This document shows, piece by piece, positions 35,412 through 44,410 of a stretch of 64,000 bases of DNA; the first letter of the stretch is position 1; every line of letters begins with the position of its first letter. The translations under genes were made by a program, and so were the position numbers. This stretch comes from DASPKX01 sp035627835 (GTDB taxonomy: Bacteria; Verrucomicrobiota; Verrucomicrobiia; Limisphaerales; SXQI01). The stretch spans positions 1 to 64,000 of the forward strand of contig DASPKX010000006.1 in assembly GCA_035627835.1 (NCBI GenBank). Reading direction: 5' to 3'. A model generated the notes under the pieces. That model ran no database searches. It had not been told where the DNA came from and was given only the letters and a program-made list of their open reading frames with translations.

Positions 35412-35879
35412 CTAGATGCCAATTTTCTCCCGCAACCGGGCTGCCGCTTGCGTTAATTGCTCATGGACATCCACTTGCCTGCGGCTGCGAGCCTGCTCCT
35501 GTTCTTCGAGGAAGCTGGCTGCCTGTCCGCGGGGAGCAACGAGGATGTCGGAATCCTCTAAATCGTTGCGAACTACTTTAACGTTTGCGAAGCGCGTAAC
35601 CTGCGGTTCCGGCGTCTTCAAAGGCCGTCCTCCGAAAAGCCGCAGCAGGTTGGCCGTGGCTTTCATGCCAGACTGAGTTTGCGTCGGCAGCGCAGGTTGC
35701 TGCGCCGCAGGAGCTTGTGCGCTCACCGTGGCCGTTGCAGCGGATGACGGCAGAGGGTCTGGACGGTCCGCGTTAAAACGAGGGAGCAGATATTTCTCCC
35801 GCATCTGGAACCGACCGGATGGCATGCGTCCGCTCAGAAAACTCTGAGTGGCCGCTAAAAGATTAATCAGGTGTCCCAT
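35412..35879 (-). CDS. Unknown protein between mraZ and rsmH
   Basis: The product has 155 residues and I do not recognise it. A Pro/Ala/Gln-rich middle (about residues 45-70) separates a short basic N-terminus from a C-terminal part (FANVKVVRNDLEDSDILVAP and a predicted helix EEQEQARSRRQVDVHEQLTQ). There is no signal peptide and no membrane helix. It starts 2 bases after mraZ and ends 1 base before rsmH, so it is fully part of the dcw transcript. A division or regulatory role is possible from place alone. Confidence 0.7.
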   Translation of the reverse strand: MGHLINLLAATQSFLSGRMPSGRFQMREKYLLPRFNADRPDPLPSSAATATVSAQAPAAQQPALPTQTQSGMKATANLLRLFGGRPLKTPEPQVTRFANVKVVRNDLEDSDILVAPRGQAASFLEEQEQARSRRQVDVHEQLTQAAARLREKIGI

Positions 35880-35881
35880 AG

Positions 35882-36349
35882 TTAAATTAAACCGAAAGCA
35901 TCCTGGGTTAAGGCGGCATCCCGTGTGGAAACGACCGCGTAGCGCTCCGGGTTCCAGATCTGGAACCGGTGCACCATGCCAACAAATAAAGCTTCTTTTT
36001 CTAGCCCAGCCGAAGCGGCCAGCGATTCGTCGAGGCTAATGCGCCCGGCGGAGTCAACGGTCACATGATCCGAGTTCGCGCCGATCAGACGCCGGAGCGA
36101 ATCCGCGCGCGGATCCGAGGCAAAAGAGAGTTGTTCGAGCTTGGTCACGAGCTTTTGCCATTCGGAGGGGGGGAGACCCAATAAGCACGATTCCTGTGGC
36201 GAAGCTCCAGGCCAGAAAATGAGCGCGAACCGAGTTTCACCCTTGTTGCGCCAATCCGCTGGAACTTGAACGCGCCGCTTCCCATCCACGACGTGTTTGA
36301 ACTTACGCGTGTAGTAAACGGGTTCAATTTGATGGGTTTCAGCAGACAT
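35882..36349 (-). CDS. mraZ: Transcriptional regulator MraZ
   Basis: The product has 155 residues from the ATG at 36349 (MSAETHQIEP). An ATG at 36370 and a GTG at 36391 are in frame, but the latter lies in the operator repeats. Two AbrB/MraZ-type halves are visible: KHVVDGKRRVQVPADWR and HVTVDSAGRISLDESL. MraZ is known to repress its own dcw cluster by binding repeated TGGG-type sites. The tandem sites just upstream of this gene support the call. Confidence 0.92.
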   Translation of the reverse strand: MSAETHQIEPVYYTRKFKHVVDGKRRVQVPADWRNKGETRFALIFWPGASPQESCLLGLPPSEWQKLVTKLEQLSFASDPRADSLRRLIGANSDHVTVDSAGRISLDESLAASAGLEKEALFVGMVHRFQIWNPERYAVVSTRDAALTQDAFGLI

Positions 36350-36374
36350 TTTGGGTATCAACTGGAGCATTTCT

Positions 36375-36421
36375 GCCCCACTCCGCCCCACAACGCCCCA
36401 TTGTGTAAATCTTGCGCCCCA
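36375..36421 (-). promoter_or_regulatory. MraZ operator: tandem TGGGGC repeats
   Basis: On the minus strand, TGGGGC occurs three times at exact 10-base spacing (plus-strand GCCCCA at 36375-36380, 36385-36390, 36395-36400). A fourth copy stands at 36416-36421. This matches the direct-repeat MraZ boxes (TGGG plus spacer, one DNA turn apart) known upstream of mraZ in other bacteria, and points to autoregulation of the whole dcw cluster. Confidence 0.85.
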
Positions 36422-36431
36422 AGACGGTCAA
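36402..36431 (-). promoter_or_regulatory. Possible dcw promoter overlapping the MraZ boxes
   Basis: On the minus strand a -35-like TTGACC (36426-36431) is followed after 17-18 bases by TTACAC/TACACA, a weak -10. The fourth MraZ box falls in the spacer. The -10 match is poor. Confidence 0.35.
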
Positions 36432-36580
36432 CACATTTCGCAAAATTTCTGGTTGACAGACCTGCGGTCCTGGGCTGGTTGCTCACAGGTTGCTCCCAAC
36501 CATACCTCCCGGCATGTGAAAACACTGTGAATAACTCCGTCGCCTTGCCTTGCTCCCCGCTCTCTTGGTTAGCTACGCAT

Positions 36581-37657
36581 GTGCTGACGGCTGACTTCGA
36601 TTACGAGCTTCCCGCGGAACTCATCGCCCAGGCGCCGCTCGCCCGCCGGGACGAGTCCCGCCTCCTTGCGTTAAGTCGATCTTCCGGGGAGCTGCGGCAT
36701 CTCGGAATGCGATCCTTGCCGGAACTTCTCCACCCCGGTGATTTGCTCGTGTTGAACGACTCGCGTGTGCTTCCAGCACGGTTGCGCGCGACGAGACCCG
36801 AATCGGGAAGTGAAATCGAGTTGCTGCTGCTCGAGGAGTGCGGGGTGAACGATTGGTGGTGCATGGCGAAACCCGCCAAGAAGCTCAAAGAAAACAAATC
36901 AGTTACTTTGCTGGATCGGGTGCGTCTGCCGACAGATGTGACGGCTACCTTGCGGGAAAGAAATGCAGAGGGGCATTGCCGGTTGTTGTTCGAAGGGGTG
37001 GAAAATCTTCGCGACCAGCTGCCGCTGATTGGAGAGCTGCCCCTGCCGCCTTACATCGAGCGAGCGGGGATGATCTGCAATCCGGACGACTGGACCCGCT
37101 ACCAGACGGTGTTTGCCGCAAAAGACGGATCCGTGGCGGCGCCGACCGCCGGGCTTCATTTCACGCCTGAGCTGTTAGCCGAAATCCAGCAGCGAGGAGT
37201 TGGCGTCTGCTCGGTCACGCTTCATGTGGGAGTCGGCACGTTCGCCCCGGTTAAAGTCGACAACGTCGAAGAGCACCGGATGCATTCAGAAACTTACGAC
37301 GTTTCCGAAGCCGCTGCCGAAGCGATCAACGCTGCCAGAAGACGAGGCAACCGGGTTGTGGCCGTGGGAACCACGTCGATGCGGACCTTGGAGAGTGTTG
37401 CTCGCGAGAACGGCGGAAGCATCGGGGCGGGCAGAGGGCGCACGAACATTTTCATCAAGCCTCCCCATCAATTTCTGGCAGTGGACGCGCTGCTGACGAA
37501 CTTTCATCTCCCTCGCTCCACCTTATTAATGCTGGTGAGCGCGTTTGCGGCGCCGGGGCAGGTGACGGGCCGCGAACTGGTTTTACACGCGTATCGAGAA
37601 GCTATCCGGGAGCGTTACCGGTTCTTCAGTTACGGAGACGCGATGTTCATCGCGTGA
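36581..37657 (+). CDS. queA: S-adenosylmethionine:tRNA ribosyltransferase-isomerase QueA
   Basis: The product has 358 residues from the GTG at 36581. The frame is open to 36266, but that part covers the mraZ promoter and start. Family motifs: FDYELPAELIAQAP, LVLNDSRVLPARL, APTAGLHFTPEL, VGVGTFAPVK, MHSETYDV and TNFHLPRSTLLMLVSAF. QueA makes epoxyqueuosine in the wobble position of tRNAs with GUN anticodons. The gene diverges from mraZ. Confidence 0.96.
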   Translation: MLTADFDYELPAELIAQAPLARRDESRLLALSRSSGELRHLGMRSLPELLHPGDLLVLNDSRVLPARLRATRPESGSEIELLLLEECGVNDWWCMAKPAKKLKENKSVTLLDRVRLPTDVTATLRERNAEGHCRLLFEGVENLRDQLPLIGELPLPPYIERAGMICNPDDWTRYQTVFAAKDGSVAAPTAGLHFTPELLAEIQQRGVGVCSVTLHVGVGTFAPVKVDNVEEHRMHSETYDVSEAAAEAINAARRRGNRVVAVGTTSMRTLESVARENGGSIGAGRGRTNIFIKPPHQFLAVDALLTNFHLPRSTLLMLVSAFAAPGQVTGRELVLHAYREAIRERYRFFSYGDAMFIA

Positions 37658-37661
37658 TGCC

Positions 37662-38651
37662 TCACTTTACGGAGGGATCCTGATCCGCATCGGCCTTTTT
37701 ATACAGAGCCGTAGGGATCAAAGTCTCCGGCGGGAGCTTCTCCCCGGCGAAATGTTTCAGAATAGCATTAAAGGTTTCAGAGCCGATGCGCTCAGGGAAC
37801 TGGACAGGGCTGGCGTGCAATTTGCCTGCTTTCACGGCAGCCTTTCCTTCTGGTGAACCATCAAACCCGATGAGCACGATGTGATCAGCCTTGCCAGCCT
37901 TCTCCAGGGCAGCGCGCGCGCCCAAAGCCGATGGATCGTTAATGGCGAAGATGCCCCGCAAATCGCTGTGTGCTTGCAACAAATCTTCGGCCGCTCGGAA
38001 TCCTCCATCTTTCGCGCCACCACCCGGCAGCTCAGCGACAATGTCAATCTTGCCACTGGGGCTCATCTGATTGTGATTCGTGATGGCTTGGGTAAAGCCA
38101 TTCACTCGCAGAATGCACGATTCCACGACCTTGTGATGAATGACAGCGACCTTGCCTCCCGCTGGAGCGAGGGCCTGGATCATCCCCAGCCCAGCTTGCA
38201 CACCGCCGCCGAAATTATCCGTGGCAATGTGCGTGACGACCTTGGGGCCTTTGGCAAGGCAGGCGATATCCGCTGTGAACACAGGGATGCCAGCGTCGTT
38301 CGCTTCCTGGATGGCAGGCCCGATCGCCACTGAATCGCAAGGCGTGAGAACGATCGCAGCCACCTTGCGGACGATGAAGTCCTTCACCTGATTCTGCTGG
38401 CGAGCGACGTCGAAATCGCCGCTCACAACCACAACTTCATAACCTTCCTTCGCTGCAGCGGCTGCCATGCTGTCGCCAATCGTTTTGAAGAAGGGATTGC
38501 TCAAAGTGAGGACGGAAAGCCCAATGACACCTTTGCTATTGGTTTTAGCGGCCTCGCTCTGTGAGGCTGGTTGAGGAGCGTTGTTGTTCCCGCACCCAGA
38601 TGCGACGACCCAGGCAAAGGCCAAGATGAGATTCAGGAGGGCGGCTTTCAT
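37662..38651 (-). CDS. Sugar-binding periplasmic lipoprotein (RbsB-like)
   Basis: The product has 329 residues. The lipoprotein signal ends at VVASGCG. The remainder is a type I periplasmic binding protein: IGLSVLTLSNPFFKTIGDSM, AIVLTPCDSVAIGPA, VTHIATDNFGGG, GIFAINDPSALGA and LIGFDGSPEG. Relatives bind ribose, galactose or autoinducer-2. No ABC permease or ATPase gene is nearby. Instead its ATG overlaps the stop of the hybrid kinase gene by 4 bases, so it may deliver a ligand signal to that kinase. Confidence 0.88.
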   Translation of the reverse strand: MKAALLNLILAFAWVVASGCGNNNAPQPASQSEAAKTNSKGVIGLSVLTLSNPFFKTIGDSMAAAAAKEGYEVVVVSGDFDVARQQNQVKDFIVRKVAAIVLTPCDSVAIGPAIQEANDAGIPVFTADIACLAKGPKVVTHIATDNFGGGVQAGLGMIQALAPAGGKVAVIHHKVVESCILRVNGFTQAITNHNQMSPSGKIDIVAELPGGGAKDGGFRAAEDLLQAHSDLRGIFAINDPSALGARAALEKAGKADHIVLIGFDGSPEGKAAVKAGKLHASPVQFPERIGSETFNAILKHFAGEKLPPETLIPTALYKKADADQDPSVK

Positions 38652-41600
38652 TTTCCAATCGGACCAGTTGCGCCAACATCTGTGCGGCTGTCGAGGGCAT
38701 TTCGCACCATCTGCAGCAGCTTGGAGGGGTGGTAAGGCTTCGGCAGGAAATTGACTCCATCCTGCAAGGGAAAGCCGCGAGCGACCAACTCCACACTGTA
38801 GCCGCTCGTGTAGATCACCTTAAGCTCAGGGCTCTTGGCCAGCAGGATTTCACCCAGGGCGCGTCCAGTGATGCCATCCGGCATAACCATGTCCGTCAGG
38901 AGCAGGTCCACTTTCGCGTCCCCATGGTCGTCCAGCGCCACCTTGCCGCTGCGCGCTTCGAGCACTTTGTACCCTTGCTGCTCCAGGAGCAATTTCACCA
39001 TACTGCGTAGCTGATCCTCGTCCTCCACCAACAGGATCGTCTCCGTTCCGGGTGAATCGTTCCAACCGCTCAGGAATGTGCGGCGTGTGGCGAAGGCTTT
39101 CGCCGCCGCTGGGAAGAACAACTTGAAGCTGGTTCCTTTTCCAATGGCAGTGTCGATATCGATCCAGCCTTCATGCTGCTGCACGATGCCGAACACAGTG
39201 GCCAACCCCAGGCCCGTCCCCTTCCCCACTTCTTTCGTCGTAAAGAACGGCTCAAACAAGCGCGGCAAATGCTCGGGCTTGATGCCGGTGCCGGTGTCAG
39301 TGACTGTCAGGGCGACAAATTCGCCGGTGCGCGCTTTCGGATTGGGGCAATCCAATGTGTCGGTAATCGTGGTGAAAGAGACCGAAATCGTGAGCGTTCC
39401 GCCCCCGGGCATCGCATCTCGCGCGTTGACCGCGAGATTCACGATCACCTGCTCAAGCATTCCCGCGTCCGCATTCAGCAAGGCTTCGCGCGCGCTCAGG
39501 TCAGTCCGCAATGTGATATGCTCCCCGATCAGGCGCTGGAGCATTTTGGACACGTCCCTGACGATTTGGTTGAGATCCAGCTGCTCCGCCTGCACAGCCT
39601 GGCGTCGGCTGAAAGTGAGCAGTTGCCGGGTCAAGTTCGCCGCGCGCTCCGAAGCTTCGCAAATCTCCCGCGCCGAGCTAATTGCCTGCTCCGGAGGCAA
39701 ACGGTGCGCATGGATCAGCTCCGCGTTCCCCTGGATGATGGTTAGTAAGTTGTTAAAGTCATGCGCGATCCCGCCCGCCAACTGGCCGATCGCGTCCATC
39801 TTCTGGGACTGGCGAAGCTGCTCCTCCAGCTTCTCGCGCTGCTCTTCCTGGAGTTTTCTTTCTGTAAAGTCTTCCGCGATGCCGGCGATTTGAACGAGCC
39901 CCCCTTCCGCATTGCGAATAGCGAAAGCGCGGTCTCGAATCCACCGGATTTCCCCATCGGCACGGATAATCCGATATTCCATGCTGCCGAAGAACCCGTC
40001 AAAAATCCGCGTGAATAAACGGGTGACTTTGGCTTTGTCCTGCGGGTGGACGGCATCGAAGAACCGCGTCCGTTCCGCTTGCAGATCTGCGACTTTCCTC
40101 TGCCATATCCGCTCGTAGGCGGGGCTCACATAGGTGAGTTTTCGCGTCTGGGCGTCCACCATCCAGAGCACGTCCTGCAAGTTCTCAGCGATGCGGCGAA
40201 ACCGCTCTTCGCTGCTCCGCAATGCATTCTCGGCAGCCTTGGACAAGCTCAGATCGCGGGCAATCGTTGAGGTGAAATCGAGCGCTCCGTTGGGCTTTTT
40301 ATGAACGATGAGCACCTGCGAAACCGGAATTTCCGAGCCATCCGCCCGTTTCAACGCGCTTTCCCCCTCCCAAACGCCATCGCGCATCGCTGCGGGGAAA
40401 GCTTGCTGCTGGAGCAAACGATAGGCCCAATCAGGAAAGAACTGGTTGGTTTGCAGATGATCCAGGGGCGCATCGGGCGCCAGTGAGAGCAGCTTCCTTC
40501 CGGCTGTGTTGATGTAGATAATCCGGTGGTTCGCGTCCGTGAAAGCCACGTAATCGCTCGTGTTTTCCAGCACGGACGCCAGCCGCGTCCTCAGAGTGGA
40601 AACTTCCCTCTCCTGCGCCAGTCGCTCCAATTCCCTTTTGACTTTGTTGCGCGAGAATTTCCATCCAATCGCCCCTGTTAAACCGCAAACCAGGCTCGCC
40701 ACAACCAGCCTGAACCAGAGCGTTTGATGCATCAGAGGCGTGACCGTGAACGCCAGCTGCGCGCTTTTCTCAGACCAAACGCCGTCATTGTTTGAAGCCC
40801 GAACCTCAAACACATAATCCCCAGGCTGAAGGTCTGTGAAAAACGCGGTGCGCCGCGTGATGACGTCGATCCAATCCTCGTCCATTCCGCGGGTTCTATA
40901 TTGGAACCGCACCTTTTCGGGCGCGGTCAAGCTCAAGGCGGAATAACGAATGTTCAGACGCCGAGTCCCTGCGGGAATTTCCAGGCGGCCCAGCCCTCCC
41001 GTTTCCACAGTCTGCCCCTCAACGGCCACGTCTTCTATCAACACGTGGGGTTCGGCTTTGTTCAGCTGCAACTTGCCGGGATCGACCCACACGATGCCTT
41101 TGAGCGTGGCGAACCACAGGCGCCCGCCAGCATCCCGGCAGGCGCTCGGCTGATGGCCTCCCGCGCACTCGATGCTCGGAAGACCGTCGCTGATGGTGAA
41201 AAGTTGAGCCTGAACTCGCTCAGCTCCCCCGCCTGCCACCGCGTTAAGATCCCCGCGCGAAACACGAATGATGCCTTTGTTCGAGCCGAGCCAGAAGTAC
41301 CCCAGCTCATCGTCTAAAATCGAGCTGATCGATTTGCTGGGCAGGCCTTCGGCGAGGCTGAGCCTGGCGAGCTTCCCATCCTTCAATCTGGCCAGGCCAT
41401 GCTGCGCCGTCCCGATCCATAGCCCTCCCTCCATGTCCATGTGCAGAGCCCAAATCTCTTCCCCTGCGAGCAAGGGTTCGGGAGCCCACCGCTTTTTGAT
41501 CGGGTCAAATTTGAAAAGGCCATCCCCATGCGTTCCTGCCCAAATTTCTCCCGTCCGCCGGTTCTCCGCAAAAGCGCGCACACTTCGGCGGATGCTGGTT

Positions 41601-42964
41601 GAAATGGCGTGCGTCTCCATCTCAGCGCCTCGGACCCGCAGGACGAATTGGTCAGACCCCGCCCAGATGTTCTTTTGGGAATCCTCGAAGATTGAATAGA
41701 AACCCACCCCAGCCTCCCCTTTGACCACCACCCGCGAGCGGCTCCCGTCGAGAACACGCAGGCCCTGCTCATAAGCTCCGAGCCAGATCCGGCCAGTGGA
41801 ATCGACAAAGACGCTCCACACATAACCCGGCGCATTGGTCTCCAGCCCAACGGACCATCGCGAGGCTCCATCCAAACCGACGCGAGCGACGCCTCCCCCG
41901 TGTGTGCCCACCACCATCACCTCCGGCGCAGCCTCGCTCACCGTTTTCACAATCCGATCCGGTAGCCCCTCCTCAATCCCCAGATGATAAAAGTTCCGCC
42001 GCTTGAAGCGCATCAACCCGCCGCCGCTGGTGCCAACCCACACGTTGCCTTCGCGGTCCTCGAAGGTCGCCCGCAAGCCTTCGTACGTTAAGCCCTCAGC
42101 GCTTCCAAAGTGAGTTATCTCCCCGGAAGGCTCTATAATATCCAGCCCGCTCCGATACGACGCGCTCCAAATCCGCCCTTGCGAGTCTTCCCGCAGTTGC
42201 CACGTCCCCCGTATCACCGTCGGCAGCGTCATTCGACTCGCCAAGGCCCCGCCTTCAAAGCGCTCCAGTTGATTGCTTCGCAGCACAAGGAGCGTGTGGT
42301 TTGGCCCTGCTGCGGAAAATTCGTAATCGTCTGGGCTCCAGGTCCTGGGCGCGGGCTGCCAGGCCGTTCCCGTCCACGAACCGTAAAAACGGGCATTCGC
42401 AGCCCAGAGTTTTCCGTGCGCGTCGAAATAGCAGGTAAAAGCGTGCGGGTTGTTCGGCAGCGGCGGGGGCAGCTCGATTAACCGATCCTCCTGCACGCGA
42501 TACAGCCGACCATCAAAGCTCGCTATAATAAGCTCACCCTTTTCGCTCTCCGCGAAGTTCCTCACGTAAGTCGCTGTCCACCCTTGCCCGACGCCATATG
42601 TGAACCATTTGTTGCCTGTTTTTCGCACCAGGCCTTTGTCCGTGCTTATCCAAAGCCGGTTTGCGCGGTCCAAGTGCAGATTCACCACAGTGGATCCCGG
42701 CATCTCCGGGGTGGTCGATTGATCGAACACCGTGAAACGGAATCCGTCGAACCGGACCAACCCATTGAAGGTGCCAAACCAAAGGTACCCATCCGGGGTC
42801 TGGACCAGCGCAGTGGCTGAGTTTTCTGGCAAGCCGTCATCCGTCTCCCACGCATCAATCAAATACGGGCTCGAGGGGGAGACCGGAATAGAAGTCCCCT
42901 TCGCCGCGAACACAGCGCAGCAAAGCAGAAGCAGTAGGAAGCCTCGAACAAGGCACACGGCCAT
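38648..42964 (-). CDS. Hybrid sensor histidine kinase with two-component-regulator propeller
   Basis: The product has 1438 residues from the ATG at 42964. A TTG at 43000 is in frame but lies before the signal peptide MAVCLVRGFLLLLLCCAVFA. Residues about 40-660 carry many propeller repeats (DGLPENSATALVQTPDGYLW, RANRLWISTDKGL). A Y_Y_Y-type domain (FQYRTRGMDEDW) and a membrane helix near 750 follow. After these come two PAS domains, a phospho-acceptor box near 1063 (GGIAHDFNNLL), an ATPase domain (FFTTKEVGKGTGLGLA) and a receiver domain near 1306 with its aspartate in LLTDMVMPDG. There is no DNA-binding domain. It is probably a surface nutrient sensor paired with the adjacent binding protein. 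Confidence 0.93.
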   Translation of the reverse strand: MAVCLVRGFLLLLLCCAVFAAKGTSIPVSPSSPYLIDAWETDDGLPENSATALVQTPDGYLWFGTFNGLVRFDGFRFTVFDQSTTPEMPGSTVVNLHLDRANRLWISTDKGLVRKTGNKWFTYGVGQGWTATYVRNFAESEKGELIIASFDGRLYRVQEDRLIELPPPLPNNPHAFTCYFDAHGKLWAANARFYGSWTGTAWQPAPRTWSPDDYEFSAAGPNHTLLVLRSNQLERFEGGALASRMTLPTVIRGTWQLREDSQGRIWSASYRSGLDIIEPSGEITHFGSAEGLTYEGLRATFEDREGNVWVGTSGGGLMRFKRRNFYHLGIEEGLPDRIVKTVSEAAPEVMVVGTHGGGVARVGLDGASRWSVGLETNAPGYVWSVFVDSTGRIWLGAYEQGLRVLDGSRSRVVVKGEAGVGFYSIFEDSQKNIWAGSDQFVLRVRGAEMETHAISTSIRRSVRAFAENRRTGEIWAGTHGDGLFKFDPIKKRWAPEPLLAGEEIWALHMDMEGGLWIGTAQHGLARLKDGKLARLSLAEGLPSKSISSILDDELGYFWLGSNKGIIRVSRGDLNAVAGGGAERVQAQLFTISDGLPSIECAGGHQPSACRDAGGRLWFATLKGIVWVDPGKLQLNKAEPHVLIEDVAVEGQTVETGGLGRLEIPAGTRRLNIRYSALSLTAPEKVRFQYRTRGMDEDWIDVITRRTAFFTDLQPGDYVFEVRASNNDGVWSEKSAQLAFTVTPLMHQTLWFRLVVASLVCGLTGAIGWKFSRNKVKRELERLAQEREVSTLRTRLASVLENTSDYVAFTDANHRIIYINTAGRKLLSLAPDAPLDHLQTNQFFPDWAYRLLQQQAFPAAMRDGVWEGESALKRADGSEIPVSQVLIVHKKPNGALDFTSTIARDLSLSKAAENALRSSEERFRRIAENLQDVLWMVDAQTRKLTYVSPAYERIWQRKVADLQAERTRFFDAVHPQDKAKVTRLFTRIFDGFFGSMEYRIIRADGEIRWIRDRAFAIRNAEGGLVQIAGIAEDFTERKLQEEQREKLEEQLRQSQKMDAIGQLAGGIAHDFNNLLTIIQGNAELIHAHRLPPEQAISSAREICEASERAANLTRQLLTFSRRQAVQAEQLDLNQIVRDVSKMLQRLIGEHITLRTDLSAREALLNADAGMLEQVIVNLAVNARDAMPGGGTLTISVSFTTITDTLDCPNPKARTGEFVALTVTDTGTGIKPEHLPRLFEPFFTTKEVGKGTGLGLATVFGIVQQHEGWIDIDTAIGKGTSFKLFFPAAAKAFATRRTFLSGWNDSPGTETILLVEDEDQLRSMVKLLLEQQGYKVLEARSGKVALDDHGDAKVDLLLTDMVMPDGITGRALGEILLAKSPELKVIYTSGYSVELVARGFPLQDGVNFLPKPYHPSKLLQMVRNALDSRTDVGATGPIGK

Positions 42965-43020
42965 AGGGTAAGGCGCGGCGATATGATGGTTACCAATCAA
43001 GCGAGATCAGAGACGTACCT

Positions 43021-43049
43021 TATATAGAGGGCGGCCGGGGCCAACACAA
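43021..43049 (-). promoter_or_regulatory. Possible promoter of the hybrid kinase gene
   Basis: On the minus strand TTGTGT and TATATA stand 17 bases apart, about 57 bases before the ATG at 42964. The -35 match is only partial. Confidence 0.3.
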
Positions 43050-43099
43050 GCATTTCAACGCCCTCTTGCGAAGCTGCTCTGCGCGCCCATTATTGCCCC

Positions 43100-43666
43100 G
43101 TGAACAAGGTGCTTGTCCTTTACGATTCAAAAACGGGGAATGTGGCTAAAATGGCCGAGTTTGTGGCTGAGGGCGCGCGCCGGATTGCGAATACAGACGT
43201 GCGTGTGCGGTCTATTGATGAGGCGACGCCTGAGGATGTGCTTTGGTGCGATGGAATAGCCGTTGGAAGCCCCACAAATATGGGGGTGCTCTCGTGGAAG
43301 ATGAAGCGGTTCTGGGACGAGACCATGGGGCCTCACTGGATGGCCATCGACGGGAAGATCGGCTGCGCCTTCAGCTCTGCTGGGGGATGGGGCGGCGGCA
43401 TGGAGCTGGCCTGCCAAAGCTTGCTCACCGTGCTGATGAACTTTGGGTTTCTGGTGTTTGGGGTCACTGATTATGCCTCCCGCATGACAACGCTCCATTA
43501 CGGGGCCGTCTGCGCGAAAGCGCCTCGTTCCGAAGATGCCCAGGAAGCCTGCCGCATCCTGGGGCAGCGCCTTGCGGAATGGACAGCCACGCTCGTTCAC
43601 CAGCGCGGCAACGAGCATCCGTCCCTAAAGATGGACACACGCAAGATGCCCTCCAACGAGAGCTGA
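43100..43666 (+). CDS. Flavodoxin-like protein (WrbA-type)
   Basis: The product has 188 residues with a GTG start. The FMN phosphate loop (LYDSKTGNVAKMAEFVAEGA), the SPTNMGVLSWKMKRFWDET loop and SSAGGWGGGMELA place it in the flavodoxin/NAD(P)H:quinone reductase fold. It probably carries FMN in the cytoplasm. The partner is unknown. A ferredoxin gene lies convergently 13 bases away, so the two may share redox duties. Confidence 0.88.
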   Translation: MNKVLVLYDSKTGNVAKMAEFVAEGARRIANTDVRVRSIDEATPEDVLWCDGIAVGSPTNMGVLSWKMKRFWDETMGPHWMAIDGKIGCAFSSAGGWGGGMELACQSLLTVLMNFGFLVFGVTDYASRMTTLHYGAVCAKAPRSEDAQEACRILGQRLAEWTATLVHQRGNEHPSLKMDTRKMPSNES

Positions 43667-43679
43667 CGTTCGGTCTGGC

Positions 43680-44009
43680 TTAGACCAGGAAGGGCGAGAC
43701 GGAGCCGAATGCGGCGCCTATCGCCGCGTGCTCGGGCTTTTCCTCTGAGGACTCCGTGCGGGTCTCAGACGCTTGCTCGCACTTGCCAATGGCGTTCACA
43801 GGGCACGCCTGGAGAGCGTCCTCACAGGCCGCGACTTCCTGTGCCGTCACGGGTTGGCGCTGCACTATCGAGTGGCTGGCCGCGCCGATATGGCTGCGTT
43901 TAAAGAAATCCGGCGCCGTTTGGCGGCAGAGATCGCAATCAATGCACGCCTCATCAACGTAGTAGCGCCCATCGATGTTATCTATGAATCTCCGTGAAAA
44001 CTTCGCCAT
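43680..44009 (-). CDS. Ferredoxin, probably one [4Fe-4S] cluster
   Basis: The product has 109 residues. Cys22, Cys25 and Cys28 (CIDCDLC) plus Cys69 (ACPV) form a classic single-cluster pattern, and Cys62 is extra. The layout, RYYVDEACIDCDLC followed by a 40-residue spacer, fits one-cluster ferredoxins. The C-terminal tail (about 35 residues, Glu/Ser-rich) shows no motif. The electron partner is unknown. Confidence 0.88.
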   Translation of the reverse strand: MAKFSRRFIDNIDGRYYVDEACIDCDLCRQTAPDFFKRSHIGAASHSIVQRQPVTAQEVAACEDALQACPVNAIGKCEQASETRTESSEEKPEHAAIGAAFGSVSPFLV

Positions 44010-44106
44010 GAAGCAACGTCGCCCCAGGCTGTGATCTCACAAGCGGGCGCGGGCCGGAAACCCCATTCAGGGTTGCGCCTGAACTTCGGGCGAAATCCCC
44101 GAAAGC

Positions 44107-44358
44107 TTACTTGGAGGCTTTCGGCTTGGAGCTGCCGCTGCTGGACCCTCCGCCCTTTTTGCCGGCGGTCAAAATAGTGCCGGTGATCAGCCCCACGGCG
44201 AAGAATGCGAAATACATAATGCCTGAAGGCTGCCGAATCCCGCGAACGAAGGGCGGCAGGGAGAACTCCACCCAGCTTCGGTTGTACATGCCAATCATGA
44301 CCAACAGGAGCAGGATGATAATCAGGAAAATTGTTTTGAGGAGGAGCTTTGCATTCAT
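44107..44358 (-). CDS. Small two-helix membrane protein (LapA-like)
   Basis: The product has 83 residues: helix 1 (about residues 5-24, LLLKTIFLIIILLLLVMIGM), a short loop with NRSWVEF, helix 2 (about 47-66) and a Gly/Ser/Lys tail. This is the layout of the LapA (DUF1049) family, linked to lipopolysaccharide assembly. The match is by layout only. Confidence 0.6.
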   Translation of the reverse strand: MNAKLLLKTIFLIIILLLLVMIGMYNRSWVEFSLPPFVRGIRQPSGIMYFAFFAVGLITGTILTAGKKGGGSSSGSSKPKASK

Positions 44359-44410
44359 AAGAACTGCCGGGGCGTGAAGCTAGGAATTCGCCTTGCGAGC
44401 GTCAATCGCG

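Noticed and set aside
36266..36580. Upstream extension of queA
   Set aside because: It would cover the mraZ start and MraZ boxes, and the QueA family begins at FDYELP close to the GTG at 36581.
44359..44410. Cobalamin riboswitch before the adenosyltransferase gene
   Set aside because: The gap is only about 50 bases and contains no B12-box-like sequence.
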